Position numbers and translations under genes: made by a program. The notes beneath the pieces were generated by a model. The model saw nothing but the letters and a program-made list of their open reading frames with translations. It made no database searches and was not told where the DNA came from. From JBNKEI01 sp050288705 (lineage in GTDB: Bacteria > Myxococcota > Myxococcia > Myxococcales > UBA5297): 61,001 bases of DNA. The DNA is taken from positions 1-61,001 of the forward strand of contig JBNKEI010000200.1 in assembly GCA_050288705.1 (NCBI GenBank), in the 5' to 3' direction. Numbering within the stretch: position 1 is the first letter of the stretch; the number at the start of each line of letters is the position of its first letter. Of the stretch, positions 42,665 to 51,893 are shown piece after piece.

Positions 42665-43699
42665 ATGGATCTACTGAAATGGCTAAAAGAAGAACGGCCT
42701 GATGTTCTGGACGAGCTTTGGTTTCAGGCTGATCAGGTTCGCCGAGCGCAAGTTGGCGACGATGTTTTTTTGCGCGGATTGATGGAGATTTCTAATTGTT
42801 GTGTACGCCAGTGTCAATACTGTGGATTGCGTGCCGCCAACCGTGAGTTGAACCGTTATCGCATGACCGCGGAAGAGATAATAGACTGCGCACGGGCGGC
42901 AGTAGGTTTTGGCTACGGTACTGTGGTGCTACAAGCTGGCGAAGACCCTGGAATTACTCGAGAGTGGATGGAAAATGTCATTAAGCTTATAAAAAACGAA
43001 TGCGGCCTTGCGATTACATTAAGCCTGGGAGAGCGGTCGATTGCCGATCTCGCTGCCTGGCGCCGAGCCGGGGCAGATCGTTACTTGCTGCGTTTTGAAA
43101 CCTCGGACCGCAAGTTGTTTCAAAGAATTCACCCCTCGTCCGAGTTAGGGGGAAATCCAGATATAGATCGTATTTTTTTGCTTAAAGAATTGCGGCGCCT
43201 GGGGTACGAGGTGGGAAGTGGTGTGATGGTGGGTATTCCTGGCCAAACCTACCGAACGTTGGCCGCGGATTTAGAGTTATTTCGGGAGCTGGATTTAGAC
43301 ATGGTCGGTATTGGCCCGTTCATTCCTCATCCAGCTACTCCTCTCGGAAAAATTCCCCTTTCCGACCATGAGGATCAGGTTCCCCGTACTGAATTAATGA
43401 CTTATAAAATGCTTGCTTTGGCTCGACTGGTAGTTCCGCGGGCAAATATTCCTAGCACCACAGCGCTTGCCACCTTGAATTTGGCCAATGGACGGGAGCT
43501 TGGTTTGCAACGTGGCGCCAATATTCTCATGCCCAACATTACTCCTCCGCGGTGTCGCGTCCATTATGAAATATATCCGGCCAAAGCTTGTATCAACGAG
43601 ACGGCCGATCAGTGTCATGGATGCATGCGTCGGCGCATCGAATCAATAGGCAGAAAGATTGGTCAGGGTCCAGGCGGAGCACGGAATAGGGCTGGTTAG
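42665..43699 (+). CDS. hydE: HydE-like radical SAM protein
   Basis: 344 residues. Radical-SAM cluster motif C46-x3-C50-x2-C53 within LMEISNCCVRQCQYCGLR, then LQAGEDPGIT, LRFETSD, SGVMVGIPGQTY and GPFIPHPATPLG, all typical of HydE. HydE helps build the H-cluster of [FeFe] hydrogenases. The C-terminal Cys triad C-x7-C-x2-C (KACINETADQCHGC) has the spacing of the auxiliary-cluster cysteines of Thermotoga HydE, supporting the assignment over PylB or biotin synthase. No hydA, hydF or hydG is in the window, so the enzyme is either part of a dispersed hydrogenase set or has another substrate. The ATG has no clear ribosome site. Confidence 0.85.
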   Translation: MDLLKWLKEERPDVLDELWFQADQVRRAQVGDDVFLRGLMEISNCCVRQCQYCGLRAANRELNRYRMTAEEIIDCARAAVGFGYGTVVLQAGEDPGITREWMENVIKLIKNECGLAITLSLGERSIADLAAWRRAGADRYLLRFETSDRKLFQRIHPSSELGGNPDIDRIFLLKELRRLGYEVGSGVMVGIPGQTYRTLAADLELFRELDLDMVGIGPFIPHPATPLGKIPLSDHEDQVPRTELMTYKMLALARLVVPRANIPSTTALATLNLANGRELGLQRGANILMPNITPPRCRVHYEIYPAKACINETADQCHGCMRRRIESIGRKIGQGPGGARNRAG

Positions 43700-43999
43700 C
43701 GCCCAGCTTTTTCAATGCCTAGTAGTATCGGAGATTTATGCTCGCAACGCTCATGAGCAGCTTGACTGGTAGTTGTCATGTTTGCTCACTAAGTCGGGGT
43801 TAGAAGTAGATTTAATTATAAATCGCCGCGGTCGTCGGTTACATGCCCGCTCTCTTTTGGAATCCGATTGCTGACCGAGCAGCTTTGTTGTCTACTGAAT
43901 AAAACTATTACTCATGGAACAAAATAGATTAACAATGGCAAGCAACTAAACTACTATTCCGTATATGCGTCCCATTGCGCTCCTTAATGAGGTATCTAA
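43700..43999. other. Intergenic region between hydE and the GH44 gene
   Basis: 300 bp. Nothing coding, and no tRNA or clear terminator is visible. The ribosome site tgaggt for the downstream gene lies at about 43988-43993. Confidence 0.35.
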
Positions 44000-46279
44000 A
44001 TGTATGATGCATCAACCGCCATTTCAGCAGAAGGTGATCACCTAGTGCAGTCAGAGTCACCAGTACGGGTAGCGGGGCGCCGACGATGGCTCCGCATATT
44101 GATGGTCATGGCAATTCTGTGGGGGCTTGGCGCTGCGACGTTTACTGCAGCGTATGTCACTTATCCGGGAAAGGTGCGGAGAGGTTTTTCCCATTTACTC
44201 CATAAGGCACGCAACAAAGCACGCCGCGTAGTATTAGCGGTTGAGGCTGCCCTGCCGCGAACACCAGCAGCCCCGGGAACACGAGCAGAAAGTAAGTTTA
44301 AGGTCAAAGAGTATATCTATAAGGACGGTCTCAAAACCAAAACCTGGCACGATTATGGTTGGGCAGCAAAGCGAAAGATAGCTGGGCCGGGACCGGCGCT
44401 ACTAGATTTTTCCAATTATGGTGGCTGGATAATTTTTCGCTGGCCAAAGGCGCAACCCGTATTTGGTGGGTTGGTTTTCCGCATGAAGGCGCCCAAGTCT
44501 TTTGGAGATTTTCTTACTGTGCGGTTATATTCATCGCTAGTCGATAATTTTCCGTTCGTGAAAATCAAGCCCGAGCACCGTCGCGACCTAAAAGATGGTT
44601 GGACGGAGATATTCATTTCCATGAGAGAGCTCGATCCCTACGATTTGGATTTCGAGCGGATAGTATTCTCGGTTCATAGTTCTCTTCCCAAAGACGAGGT
44701 GTTACTTGCAGATATTGGGTTTACCGAGCTTGATGGTAAATTGCCGCCGCCTGCTCCGCTTCCGTCGCGTAATACAAAAGCAACCATTTTTTGCCAAAAA
44801 CCGGCTAAACCAATCAGCCCGCTTATTTATGGTCTAGGAAATGTTAACGGTCCACCCGAATTGAATGCCTCAGCATACCGATGGGGTGGAAATCCTACTA
44901 CTCGATTTAATTGGAAAATTAACGCATGGAACACCGCTTCTGACTGGTATTACCAGAATATTGAAGTGAAGGGATGGGCAGCGTATTTGGAAAAAGCGGC
45001 CGAGCGAAATGCTTATGTATCACTTACGGTTCCCATAATTGGATGGGTGGCAAAAGATACTAGCTCAGTGGGATTTCCTATTTCGATTTTTGGTCCCCAA
45101 GCACGCAATGATGGATATCGTCCCGACGCAGGCAATGGAATACGAGCGGATAAATCTTTAATTAAGCCGAAGTCACCTACTCAGACTAGTGTGCCTGCTT
45201 CTCCCGCTTTTGTTGCGGAGTGGGTTCGCCAGATTCGAGCCCTCGATGCCAAACACGGGGGGAAGCGCCGGGTGAATGCCTATATTCTTGATAACGAGCC
45301 AATGCTCTGGAATTCCACGCATCGGGATATTCATCCAGAACCGGTTACTTATGATGAATTGGTAAACAGGACTATTAAATACGGTAGTGCTATTCGTGCT
45401 GCTGATCCTGGCGCGGTAATAGTGGGCCCCGCGGTGTGGGGATGGCCGGCGTATCTCTACTCTGCAAAAGATGCCGTCGAAGGGTTTAGCAGAAAGCCCG
45501 ATCGAAAAACTCACGATGATGTGCCTTTTATTGAATATTATTTGCGCAAACTTAAAGAGCACGAGAAAAAAACCGGGGTTCGGGTGCTTGATGTATTGGA
45601 TGTTCATTTCTATCCTCAAGGGCGGGGAATATATAGTGATAATGCAGATGCCGACACGGTGGCAAGGCGGCTGCGATCAACGCGGTCATTATGGGACCCG
45701 ACCTACAAAGATGAATCGTGGATTGAAGACCGCATTCGTTTAATTCCTCGCGCATTCGAATGGATTAATAAGAATTACCCAGGGCTAGGGTTTTCTATAG
45801 GAGAGTGGAACTTTGGTGCAGAAAAGCATCCGAGTGGAGGAATCGCATTAGCCGAGGCGCTGGGGCGGTTTGCGCAAGAAGGGCTCACTTCAGCATATTA
45901 CTGGTTGGCGCCTCCTAAAGACACCCCTGCATATTGGGCGTTTCGTGCATTCCGGAATTACGATGGTGCCGGAGGACGTTTTCTCGACTGGTTTGTGCCT
46001 GCGAAGGGCTCGCCAGACTTAAGTGTTTTTGCATCTCGTGATGAGAAGCGCCAGCGATTGGTGATTGTTGTGCTAAATAGTGACACGAAAATGCAGGCTG
46101 ATTTGGATATCGATTTTGCGAGCTGCGGCGTTTCCAGTGCTGGGCGGGGGTTTTCTTACTGGGGGAATCGCGAAGGGCTTGCGTTGCAGCCAGGGTTGAA
46201 AGTTGGAGAAAAGCGCATCAATGGCACAGTGCGACCATTTTCAATCTCGGTATTTGAGATAGATCTTGGAAAGAAATAA
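44000..46279 (+). CDS. Membrane-anchored glycoside hydrolase family 44 protein
   Basis: 759 residues. The N-terminal cytoplasmic tail (about 33 residues) and a single transmembrane helix (about 34-56, MVMAILWGLGAATFTAAYV) act as a signal anchor. A beta-sandwich of about 150 residues (carbohydrate-binding-like, WIIFRWPKAQPVFGGLVFRM) precedes the catalytic domain (about 275-759). GH44 landmarks are the YRWGGNPTTRFNWKINAWNT block, the acid/base Glu in ILDNEPMLWNSTHRDIHP and the nucleophile Glu in FSIGEWNFGAE. Family activity is endo-beta-1,4-glucanase/xyloglucanase/mannanase, so a periplasmic or surface polysaccharide is the likely substrate. Secreted GH44s are usually free; an N-terminal anchor is less usual. 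ATG 44000 has the site gaggt. Confidence 0.88.
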   Translation: MYDASTAISAEGDHLVQSESPVRVAGRRRWLRILMVMAILWGLGAATFTAAYVTYPGKVRRGFSHLLHKARNKARRVVLAVEAALPRTPAAPGTRAESKFKVKEYIYKDGLKTKTWHDYGWAAKRKIAGPGPALLDFSNYGGWIIFRWPKAQPVFGGLVFRMKAPKSFGDFLTVRLYSSLVDNFPFVKIKPEHRRDLKDGWTEIFISMRELDPYDLDFERIVFSVHSSLPKDEVLLADIGFTELDGKLPPPAPLPSRNTKATIFCQKPAKPISPLIYGLGNVNGPPELNASAYRWGGNPTTRFNWKINAWNTASDWYYQNIEVKGWAAYLEKAAERNAYVSLTVPIIGWVAKDTSSVGFPISIFGPQARNDGYRPDAGNGIRADKSLIKPKSPTQTSVPASPAFVAEWVRQIRALDAKHGGKRRVNAYILDNEPMLWNSTHRDIHPEPVTYDELVNRTIKYGSAIRAADPGAVIVGPAVWGWPAYLYSAKDAVEGFSRKPDRKTHDDVPFIEYYLRKLKEHEKKTGVRVLDVLDVHFYPQGRGIYSDNADADTVARRLRSTRSLWDPTYKDESWIEDRIRLIPRAFEWINKNYPGLGFSIGEWNFGAEKHPSGGIALAEALGRFAQEGLTSAYYWLAPPKDTPAYWAFRAFRNYDGAGGRFLDWFVPAKGSPDLSVFASRDEKRQRLVIVVLNSDTKMQADLDIDFASCGVSSAGRGFSYWGNREGLALQPGLKVGEKRINGTVRPFSISVFEIDLGKK

Positions 46280-46397
46280 TATGGTTGGGGTTTATTTTTT
46301 ATATGGCGACGTGCTTGACAGTTTTCATGCCGTCGCCGCGACAAAATGAAATGCGAAAATCAATTTGTTGCTCATATGTTTTGTAGATTAATATTTG

Positions 46398-46426
46398 TTG
46401 ACAATATCAAATCTTTTTATTACAAA
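46398..46426 (+). promoter_or_regulatory. Sigma-70-like promoter of the glycosyltransferase gene (leaderless start)
   Basis: TTGACA at 46398-46403, a 17-bp spacer, and TACAAA at 46421-46426. The predicted transcript would begin at about 46433, one base before the ATG at 46434. No ribosome binding site is present, which agrees with a leaderless or near-leaderless mRNA. Assignment is by eye. Confidence 0.5.
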
Positions 46427-46433
46427 TAATCAT

Positions 46434-47630
46434 ATGAAAAAATTAAACATTCTATTTTTGCAGGCTACTCCTGTGTTTGGTGGGGATACCAAAGTACAAG
46501 AGCTGCTTGTTCGGTTTATGGATCGACAGGTTGCAAATGTGCACGTTGCTTGTCTTGATGAGAAAGACGGCTACGAACCACGTTTCCTTAGGAACATTTC
46601 CTCTATTTCTGATACGCATATAATCCCGATAGACTTAGGTTTCAATATAGAGCTGCGAACGCTTTCCGATGCGAAGAGGGCAGTGCAAACGGTGATTCCC
46701 GCAATTAGTAGTTTGGCGTCTTTAGTTCGTTATGTTAGAAAAAACAAGATTGATATAATTCATTCGCTCGATCGAGTTCGTGATGCTTCTTGTAATATAT
46801 TATTATCATTAATTAGTGGAGCCAAATCAGTTATACATATGCATGCTAAAATGGGTTACTGGACTCCGCCGATTGCGCGGGCAGCAATGAAACGAGCTGA
46901 TGCGCTTGTTGGTGTTTCTCAGTTCGTTATCGAATCAGGTGTGTCGGTTGGTTTTCGGCGCGAAAAAATGCATAGAATTTGGAATGGAATCGAACTTGTT
47001 CCGACCGTGCATTGCGATGTGCAGGCAGTTCATGATGAATTTAATATTCCATCCGATGTTCCCATTGTTATTTTCACTGGCCGATTCAATGTATGGAAGG
47101 CGCCGGATAAATTAGTTCGCTCGCTAGCTAAAGTTAAGGAACAGGGGGGTAATTTTCGCTTGTTAATGGTGGGTGAAGAGGACACTATTGTTCCCTTGAA
47201 TAATCGAGTATCAGTTCCCTTTCTTAAGAAAATTGCGTCTGATCTAGGGGTTGCCGATCGTATTATTTTTACCGGGTTCCGCAATGATGTTCCTCGTCTT
47301 CTTGCGGCTAGTGATATTTATGCTATGCCGACGTTTGAGGAGCCTTTTGCTTTGGTGTTTTTGGAAGCAATGGCCATGGGCAAGCCCATTGTCGCAATTG
47401 AAAGCGGAGGAGTCCCCGAGCTAGTAGAGCATGGAAAATCTGGTCTTCTTTCTGCTCCAGACGATATCGATAATTTTGCTGCCAATGTAGCTTTTCTTCT
47501 TGGCGATGCTGGTCGGCGTACCGAGATGGGACGCAACGCCCGACGGCGAATTGAGGAGCACTTTACCGCTAGACACATGGCGAAAGAAGTTGAGCGGCTG
47601 TACCAGAAATTAATGGACCCCATACGGTAA
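46434..47630 (+). CDS. Glycosyltransferase family 4
   Basis: 398 residues from ATG 46434 (MKKLNILFLQATPVFGGDTK); an in-frame TTG at 46395 overlaps the promoter. A GT-B fold retaining glycosyltransferase that uses a nucleotide-sugar donor at the cytoplasmic membrane face. N-terminal GGDTK acceptor loop, and the middle VIFTGRFNVWKAPDKLVRSL (donor-binding Lys). The C-terminal EX7E-type motif is in FEEPFALVFLEAMAMGKPIV, followed by GGVPELVEHGKSGLL. Probably involved in exopolysaccharide or lipopolysaccharide synthesis; there is no adjacent sugar cluster apart from the GH44 gene upstream. Its 3' end overlaps convergent nadR by 21 bp. Confidence 0.9.
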   Translation: MKKLNILFLQATPVFGGDTKVQELLVRFMDRQVANVHVACLDEKDGYEPRFLRNISSISDTHIIPIDLGFNIELRTLSDAKRAVQTVIPAISSLASLVRYVRKNKIDIIHSLDRVRDASCNILLSLISGAKSVIHMHAKMGYWTPPIARAAMKRADALVGVSQFVIESGVSVGFRREKMHRIWNGIELVPTVHCDVQAVHDEFNIPSDVPIVIFTGRFNVWKAPDKLVRSLAKVKEQGGNFRLLMVGEEDTIVPLNNRVSVPFLKKIASDLGVADRIIFTGFRNDVPRLLAASDIYAMPTFEEPFALVFLEAMAMGKPIVAIESGGVPELVEHGKSGLLSAPDDIDNFAANVAFLLGDAGRRTEMGRNARRRIEEHFTARHMAKEVERLYQKLMDPIR

Positions 47631-48668
47631 TTGGCTGACCTTGGTAGTCTTCCCTGGCTTCGAAAAACTGAATTGCGATGCGGTATCATACTTCTTAAAC
47701 CTATTAAGAACCTGCTCAACCATTCTTATTCTGTCTTTCAGGCTACCTCTTAGTTCGATATAAGGCAGCCTCCGTTCCTTCAAATCAGCGATTATCTGTT
47801 TTTGAAAAATATGTCTCTTCTGATCTCCTGAGCGATCCCAGGTGTCGTCGTAGGGAATATCATCACCGCAGAGGAAATAAACATCATATCTTGACTGCGC
47901 CCTCAACGCCATAATCTCAAGCTCCGGAAGGGCGTATCCCTGATAATCCATGGCGAACATGTAGGTGGTAATTGCATTTGTATCTACAAATAAATACCTA
48001 TTTGCCTCGGTTGTAAGTTTATCTTCGATTTCAATGTGTCGCCGTCCGATTTCTACCATCTGCTCTGCATTAATTCTTCGATCTATTTGGTGCTCTTCCC
48101 AATATTCTCTTCCATATTCTGGCATCCATATAGTATCATATTTTTTTGACAATTCCTTGCAGATGGTTGTTTTGCCTGTAGACATAGCTCCAACGAATGT
48201 TACCTTGGTAATTAAGTCGCTGTAAACAATTGGGTCAACATATTTCTTATATTTAAATGGATTTTTCCGAATCGTGGTTGCAGAAATTTGAAAGACGCGC
48301 CTTTCTCGATCGATTTGCCTATTTTCCGCACCCAGTGCTTGACTTACATGTTTGCCGTAAAATTCGTTGGAATAGAAGTGTGTTATTTTTATTCCATTTA
48401 GCCTTTCAAGTATGTAATCTTCGTTTAGTTTTTTAATTTCAGGAGTATCTCCAATTTCCTGAGGACCATCCCACGCTTCAAAAACTTTCACATTGGGATA
48501 CAGAGTCCTTATCCATCTGCTTCTGATATGTAAAGGTACTTCGATTACGTCGGTATCATAAATCAATATAATCACTTCATTCATTTCGGAAATGGCTGCC
48601 TCTATCATAAATTGATGCCCACTGTGCAGGGGCGCGAATTTTCCTAATATCAAACCAGTTTTTTGCAT
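47610..48668 (-). CDS. nadR: NadR-type NMN adenylyltransferase / ribosylnicotinamide kinase
   Basis: 352 residues from ATG 48668 (agga about 10 bases upstream; earlier in-frame ATGs lie inside pnuC). A bifunctional NAD-salvage enzyme: the kinase phosphorylates imported nicotinamide riboside to NMN, and the adenylyltransferase makes NAD. The N-terminal nucleotidyltransferase has GKFAPLHSGHQFMI (the (H/T)xGH motif) and the later ISATTIRKNPF. The C-terminal P-loop kinase has GAMSTGKTT (Walker A), and YGREYWEEHQ and FVDTNAITTYMFA follow. The helix-turn-helix repressor domain of enterobacterial NadR is absent. It sits 19 bp after pnuC. The 3' end overlaps the convergent glycosyltransferase gene by 21 bp. 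Confidence 0.95.
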   Translation of the reverse strand: MQKTGLILGKFAPLHSGHQFMIEAAISEMNEVIILIYDTDVIEVPLHIRSRWIRTLYPNVKVFEAWDGPQEIGDTPEIKKLNEDYILERLNGIKITHFYSNEFYGKHVSQALGAENRQIDRERRVFQISATTIRKNPFKYKKYVDPIVYSDLITKVTFVGAMSTGKTTICKELSKKYDTIWMPEYGREYWEEHQIDRRINAEQMVEIGRRHIEIEDKLTTEANRYLFVDTNAITTYMFAMDYQGYALPELEIMALRAQSRYDVYFLCGDDIPYDDTWDRSGDQKRHIFQKQIIADLKERRLPYIELRGSLKDRIRMVEQVLNRFKKYDTASQFSFSKPGKTTKVSQLPYGVH

Positions 48669-48687
48669 GTTGAATGATTCCTTTGTC

Positions 48688-49386
48688 TTATGCAGCAATC
48701 TTAACGGTAGGTTCTTCTGTTGCATTAGCCCTGGAGCCTTTATTCCACACGTAATAGCCATATACACTATTTATAAGGTATGCCGACCACATTACAATCA
48801 TTGTTGCAGCATTGCTACTGCCGTTAGTCAGCCTGTACGTCCACATCATCACAGACATCACGTTGATAAAGAAATAAAACGCCCACTGTTCTCGGTAACG
48901 TAATATCATGGCTATTGTTGCAATTATCGAAGCGCAATTGGTAAATGAATCAATGTATGGCGTATTTTGACCAGGTAGTGTTGAAAGCCAATAGCCGTAT
49001 GCCAGTGTTCCTATTGCGCATAGCAATATGGCCGTCGCTAACCCTGTCAAGTTCATCTTGCGCATAATAACAGCATTTTCACCCATTTTTCGTCGCCAGG
49101 CTAGCCAGCCAACAACATTCATGGGGACATAAAATAAACCATTAAGCATGGTTTCGCCATAAAGCCCATTGTTAAAGCTTAGCCATGCATATGCTATTGA
49201 GTTGTACATGCCAAAATAATATGTCCAGATGCTGCCTTTAGCTGCAAGCACCACACATAGCACTCCGGTGATAAAAACGCTTAATCCGAAAATGCTATCC
49301 TTCCAGGCTATTGAAAGAGTAATCGCTAAGGTAGAAAAAACTGATAGCCATATAATTTCGAATCGATTCCACCCTTTAATTCTCAT
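48688..49386 (-). CDS. pnuC: Nicotinamide riboside transporter
   Basis: 232 residues from ATG 49386, preceded by ggagaagg at ideal spacing; the ATG at 49401 would overlap that site. An inner-membrane facilitator with seven predicted helices that imports nicotinamide riboside, trapped by the NadR kinase. The family-typical YREQWAFYFFINVMSVMMWT (RxQW...N) segment and WTYYFGMYNSIAYAWLSF substrate-channel aromatic residues are present. First gene of the pnuC-nadR operon. Regulation by the NrtR-like protein at 34375-35082 is possible but no operator was recognised. Confidence 0.93.
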   Translation of the reverse strand: MRIKGWNRFEIIWLSVFSTLAITLSIAWKDSIFGLSVFITGVLCVVLAAKGSIWTYYFGMYNSIAYAWLSFNNGLYGETMLNGLFYVPMNVVGWLAWRRKMGENAVIMRKMNLTGLATAILLCAIGTLAYGYWLSTLPGQNTPYIDSFTNCASIIATIAMILRYREQWAFYFFINVMSVMMWTYRLTNGSSNAATMIVMWSAYLINSVYGYYVWNKGSRANATEEPTVKIAA

Positions 49387-49690
49387 GGCATCCTTCTCCA
49401 TATTCTCAAATCAGCGCAAGTTTATTTTTGGCGACGCGCAGCTTGTGCAGAAAACGCGCGAATAAAACTGCATAACCCATCGCCAAAGCCTAGTTCGGCC
49501 TGCCATATCAAGCCGTGCTAGAGGTCTACATGACAATGGCGCAGTGGGTTAATCGATCCTTCTGTATTCAAAAAAACTCCGGGCATAAAGAGCCATTTTG
49601 CGCGAAGGTGATTGAATTGGCAAGAAATGGTTTGGTCTAACTTCTGTTTTCTGCCCTCATCGAGCAAGCAAGAATCTGGGGTGCATGTTT

Positions 49691-50557
49691 CTAAGGAGAA
49701 TACCAGAGTTCCTTCCTGTTGATCGGGGTTTCTGGTGGGAGCAATGGATTTTTTAGATGGAATACTTTTCGATTTTTTATGTCTGATTTAGTGAGAGTAG
49801 ATTTATAAAACTTTTCGAACAGTCCGTTGAAAGAGCCGTCTTTGATGGCGGTTTCACAACCCGATTCAATAAGTTTGGCGAGTTTACTGTTTTGATTGTT
49901 GACAAAAAAGTAAAGAGCAGATGGGTAATGAATGGCAATTTTATTCTCAACATCAATACCAGAAGAATAATGAGCTTTCAGTTCCTCATATACTTCTTTA
50001 ACTGAGCGGGGAAAGAAATCAAAACGTTCCATTCTTAACATGCGAAACAGCCCCTCGTAAGTGGGGCTAGGTATAACAGTTATACCGTTTGCTTGCAGAA
50101 TTTTAATGTCGGGCCAGTCGTGTCCCTGGCCGGCAAAAAATTTTTTTAAATCATTCAAAGTTTGGATTTTGTCGAACCGCGATTGATTTTCCCTGCGTAT
50201 TAAAAAGAGGCGCCAACCGAGTAAACCGCGATCAATGGGAATTCGGATCGGCAAAAGCAGTTTTTCGCGCTCAGGCGATGTCATGGTCCACATTACGTCA
50301 ATGGTTTTTCCCTGAGCAAGCATAGAAATCGAGCGGCCTTGTTGCATATTTTCCTCGCTCGACTGCAATTCAAATGTTGTTCCTGATTTACGCAAACATA
50401 ATTCTAACGTTTCTAGGCAATGGAGGTGGCGAGAATCGGATGATGACTCCGGACCAGGAAAGATTAGCACATTTTTTTTTGGTTTTCCATAAATTACTTG
50501 CGGCAGCAGTATCATTGCGCAGCATAAAAGGAGTTTTTTGTGGTATATGGCGCACAT
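49691..50557 (-). CDS. Periplasmic solute-binding-like protein (SBP_bac_3 fold)
   Basis: 288 residues from ATG 50557, which has the strong site aggag five to six bases upstream; two earlier in-frame ATGs are not supported. Signal peptide to about LLPQVIYG. The mature protein resembles the 'transporter substrate-binding domain' proteins related to type 3 solute-binding proteins: VMWTMTSPEREKLLLPIRIP, then GWRLFLIRR, LNDLKKFFAGQGHDWPD, YEGLFRMLRMERFDFFP and the C-terminal IKDGSFNGLFEKFY. There is no permease or ATPase next to it, so it is an orphan binding protein, perhaps a sensor partner. Confidence 0.82.
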   Translation of the reverse strand: MCAIYHKKLLLCCAMILLPQVIYGKPKKNVLIFPGPESSSDSRHLHCLETLELCLRKSGTTFELQSSEENMQQGRSISMLAQGKTIDVMWTMTSPEREKLLLPIRIPIDRGLLGWRLFLIRRENQSRFDKIQTLNDLKKFFAGQGHDWPDIKILQANGITVIPSPTYEGLFRMLRMERFDFFPRSVKEVYEELKAHYSSGIDVENKIAIHYPSALYFFVNNQNSKLAKLIESGCETAIKDGSFNGLFEKFYKSTLTKSDIKNRKVFHLKNPLLPPETPINRKELWYSP

Positions 50558-50848
50558 AAATTCTCCTGAAAATGAATTGTTCATGTTGATTGGATACTGC
50601 ATCAGAAATGAAGTCAATATTAAAATACGCCACTCCCGTTTAAGGCTTCTTTATTCTAATTTTGGTTGCTTTTTTCTTTTTTCGGGTCGGTGAAATTGAA
50701 GCAAGTGAGCGTTTGTTTGCTTGTGGAAATCTTATGGTGGCGTCGTATGTCTCTCTAGTGGTTAGACTAACAAGTTTAGTAGCCAATCAATAGGGAAAGC
50801 TGTTATTAGTAGCGACCTTGATAGAACCTGAGGCATATTGACAAAACT

Positions 50849-51880
50849 ATGGATTTTCGAATTCAAGGCCAAAGCGGGGCGTCGCGAGTACTGGTAGGAC
50901 AGCGGTTGGAAGAGCTTCCTAAATTCTGCACGGCAGGAAAAGTGGTGGTGGTCACCGACGAGAAGGTGCAGAGACTTCACTCTCGGCTATTTCCGGCCAA
51001 CATCACTGAGATCGTGGTTATTGGTCAAGGAGAAGGATGCAAAACCCTGTCCACGGTACAATCTCTTTACGAGAAGTTTCTGAATCTGGAGATGGAGCGT
51101 GATTCTTTAGTGGTAGCCATTGGAGGGGGGATTGTATGTGATGTAGCTGGCTTTGCGGCAGCTACTTACTTGCGCGGAATGGATTGCGGCTTTGTACCTA
51201 CCACTGTGCTAGCGCAAGCTGATGCTGGGGTGGGGGGGAAAAATGGGGTCAACCTTCACCGATACAAAAACCTCATCGGAACTTTTCGGCAGCCGAAATT
51301 TGTGCTTTGTGACCCGCGAGTGCTGGTAACGCTTCCTCCTGAGCAGATCCGTAACGGGTTCGCAGAAGTAATTAAATCGGCGGCTATTGCTGATGCGGCG
51401 CTTTTCGATTTTCTAGAGGCTAACCGATCTGCGCTTCTTCAAGTAGAGCCAGGAGTGGCGGAAAAGGCAATAGCTGGTTCACTGGGAGTCAAAGTGCGCA
51501 TAGTGTCGGCCGACGAAACCGAACAAGGGGAAAGACGCAAGCTTAATTTTGGGCACACTCTTGGGCATGCGGTAGAAAAAGTCTCGGCCTTGGCTCATGG
51601 CGAAGCAGTGAGCATTGGAATGGCTTTTGCCGCACGTGTATCAGTGGAACGAAAGTTGAGTCGGGCGAGTGATGTAGACATGCTGGAGCGGCTATTGGAC
51701 GGGTTTGGCTTGCCAATTCGTTTGCAAGGTTCTTCGAACGCAATAATGGACGCGCTCAGCAAAGATAAAAAACGAGAAGGAGCATCTATACATATGGCTC
51801 TGCTTCGCGGAATCGGAGATTCACTGGTTGTCTCAGTAGAGATTAAGGAAATTGAAAAATTGCTCGCCAGATGGTGTTGA
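50849..51880 (+). CDS. aroB: 3-dehydroquinate synthase
   Basis: 343 residues. Converts DAHP to 3-dehydroquinate, second step of the shikimate pathway, using NAD and a divalent metal. Visible landmarks are VVAIGGGIVCDVAGFAAATY (NAD-binding Gly), PTTVLAQADAGVGGKNGVN, the metal-binding Glu of RNGFAEVIKSA, and the two His of NFGHTLGHAVE and LAHGEAVSIG. Length is normal. First gene of a unit with aroD and aroC. The gagg at about 50831 is a little far from ATG 50849. Confidence 0.97.
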   Translation: MDFRIQGQSGASRVLVGQRLEELPKFCTAGKVVVVTDEKVQRLHSRLFPANITEIVVIGQGEGCKTLSTVQSLYEKFLNLEMERDSLVVAIGGGIVCDVAGFAAATYLRGMDCGFVPTTVLAQADAGVGGKNGVNLHRYKNLIGTFRQPKFVLCDPRVLVTLPPEQIRNGFAEVIKSAAIADAALFDFLEANRSALLQVEPGVAEKAIAGSLGVKVRIVSADETEQGERRKLNFGHTLGHAVEKVSALAHGEAVSIGMAFAARVSVERKLSRASDVDMLERLLDGFGLPIRLQGSSNAIMDALSKDKKREGASIHMALLRGIGDSLVVSVEIKEIEKLLARWC

Positions 51881-51893
51881 TTCCGAGAAAGCT

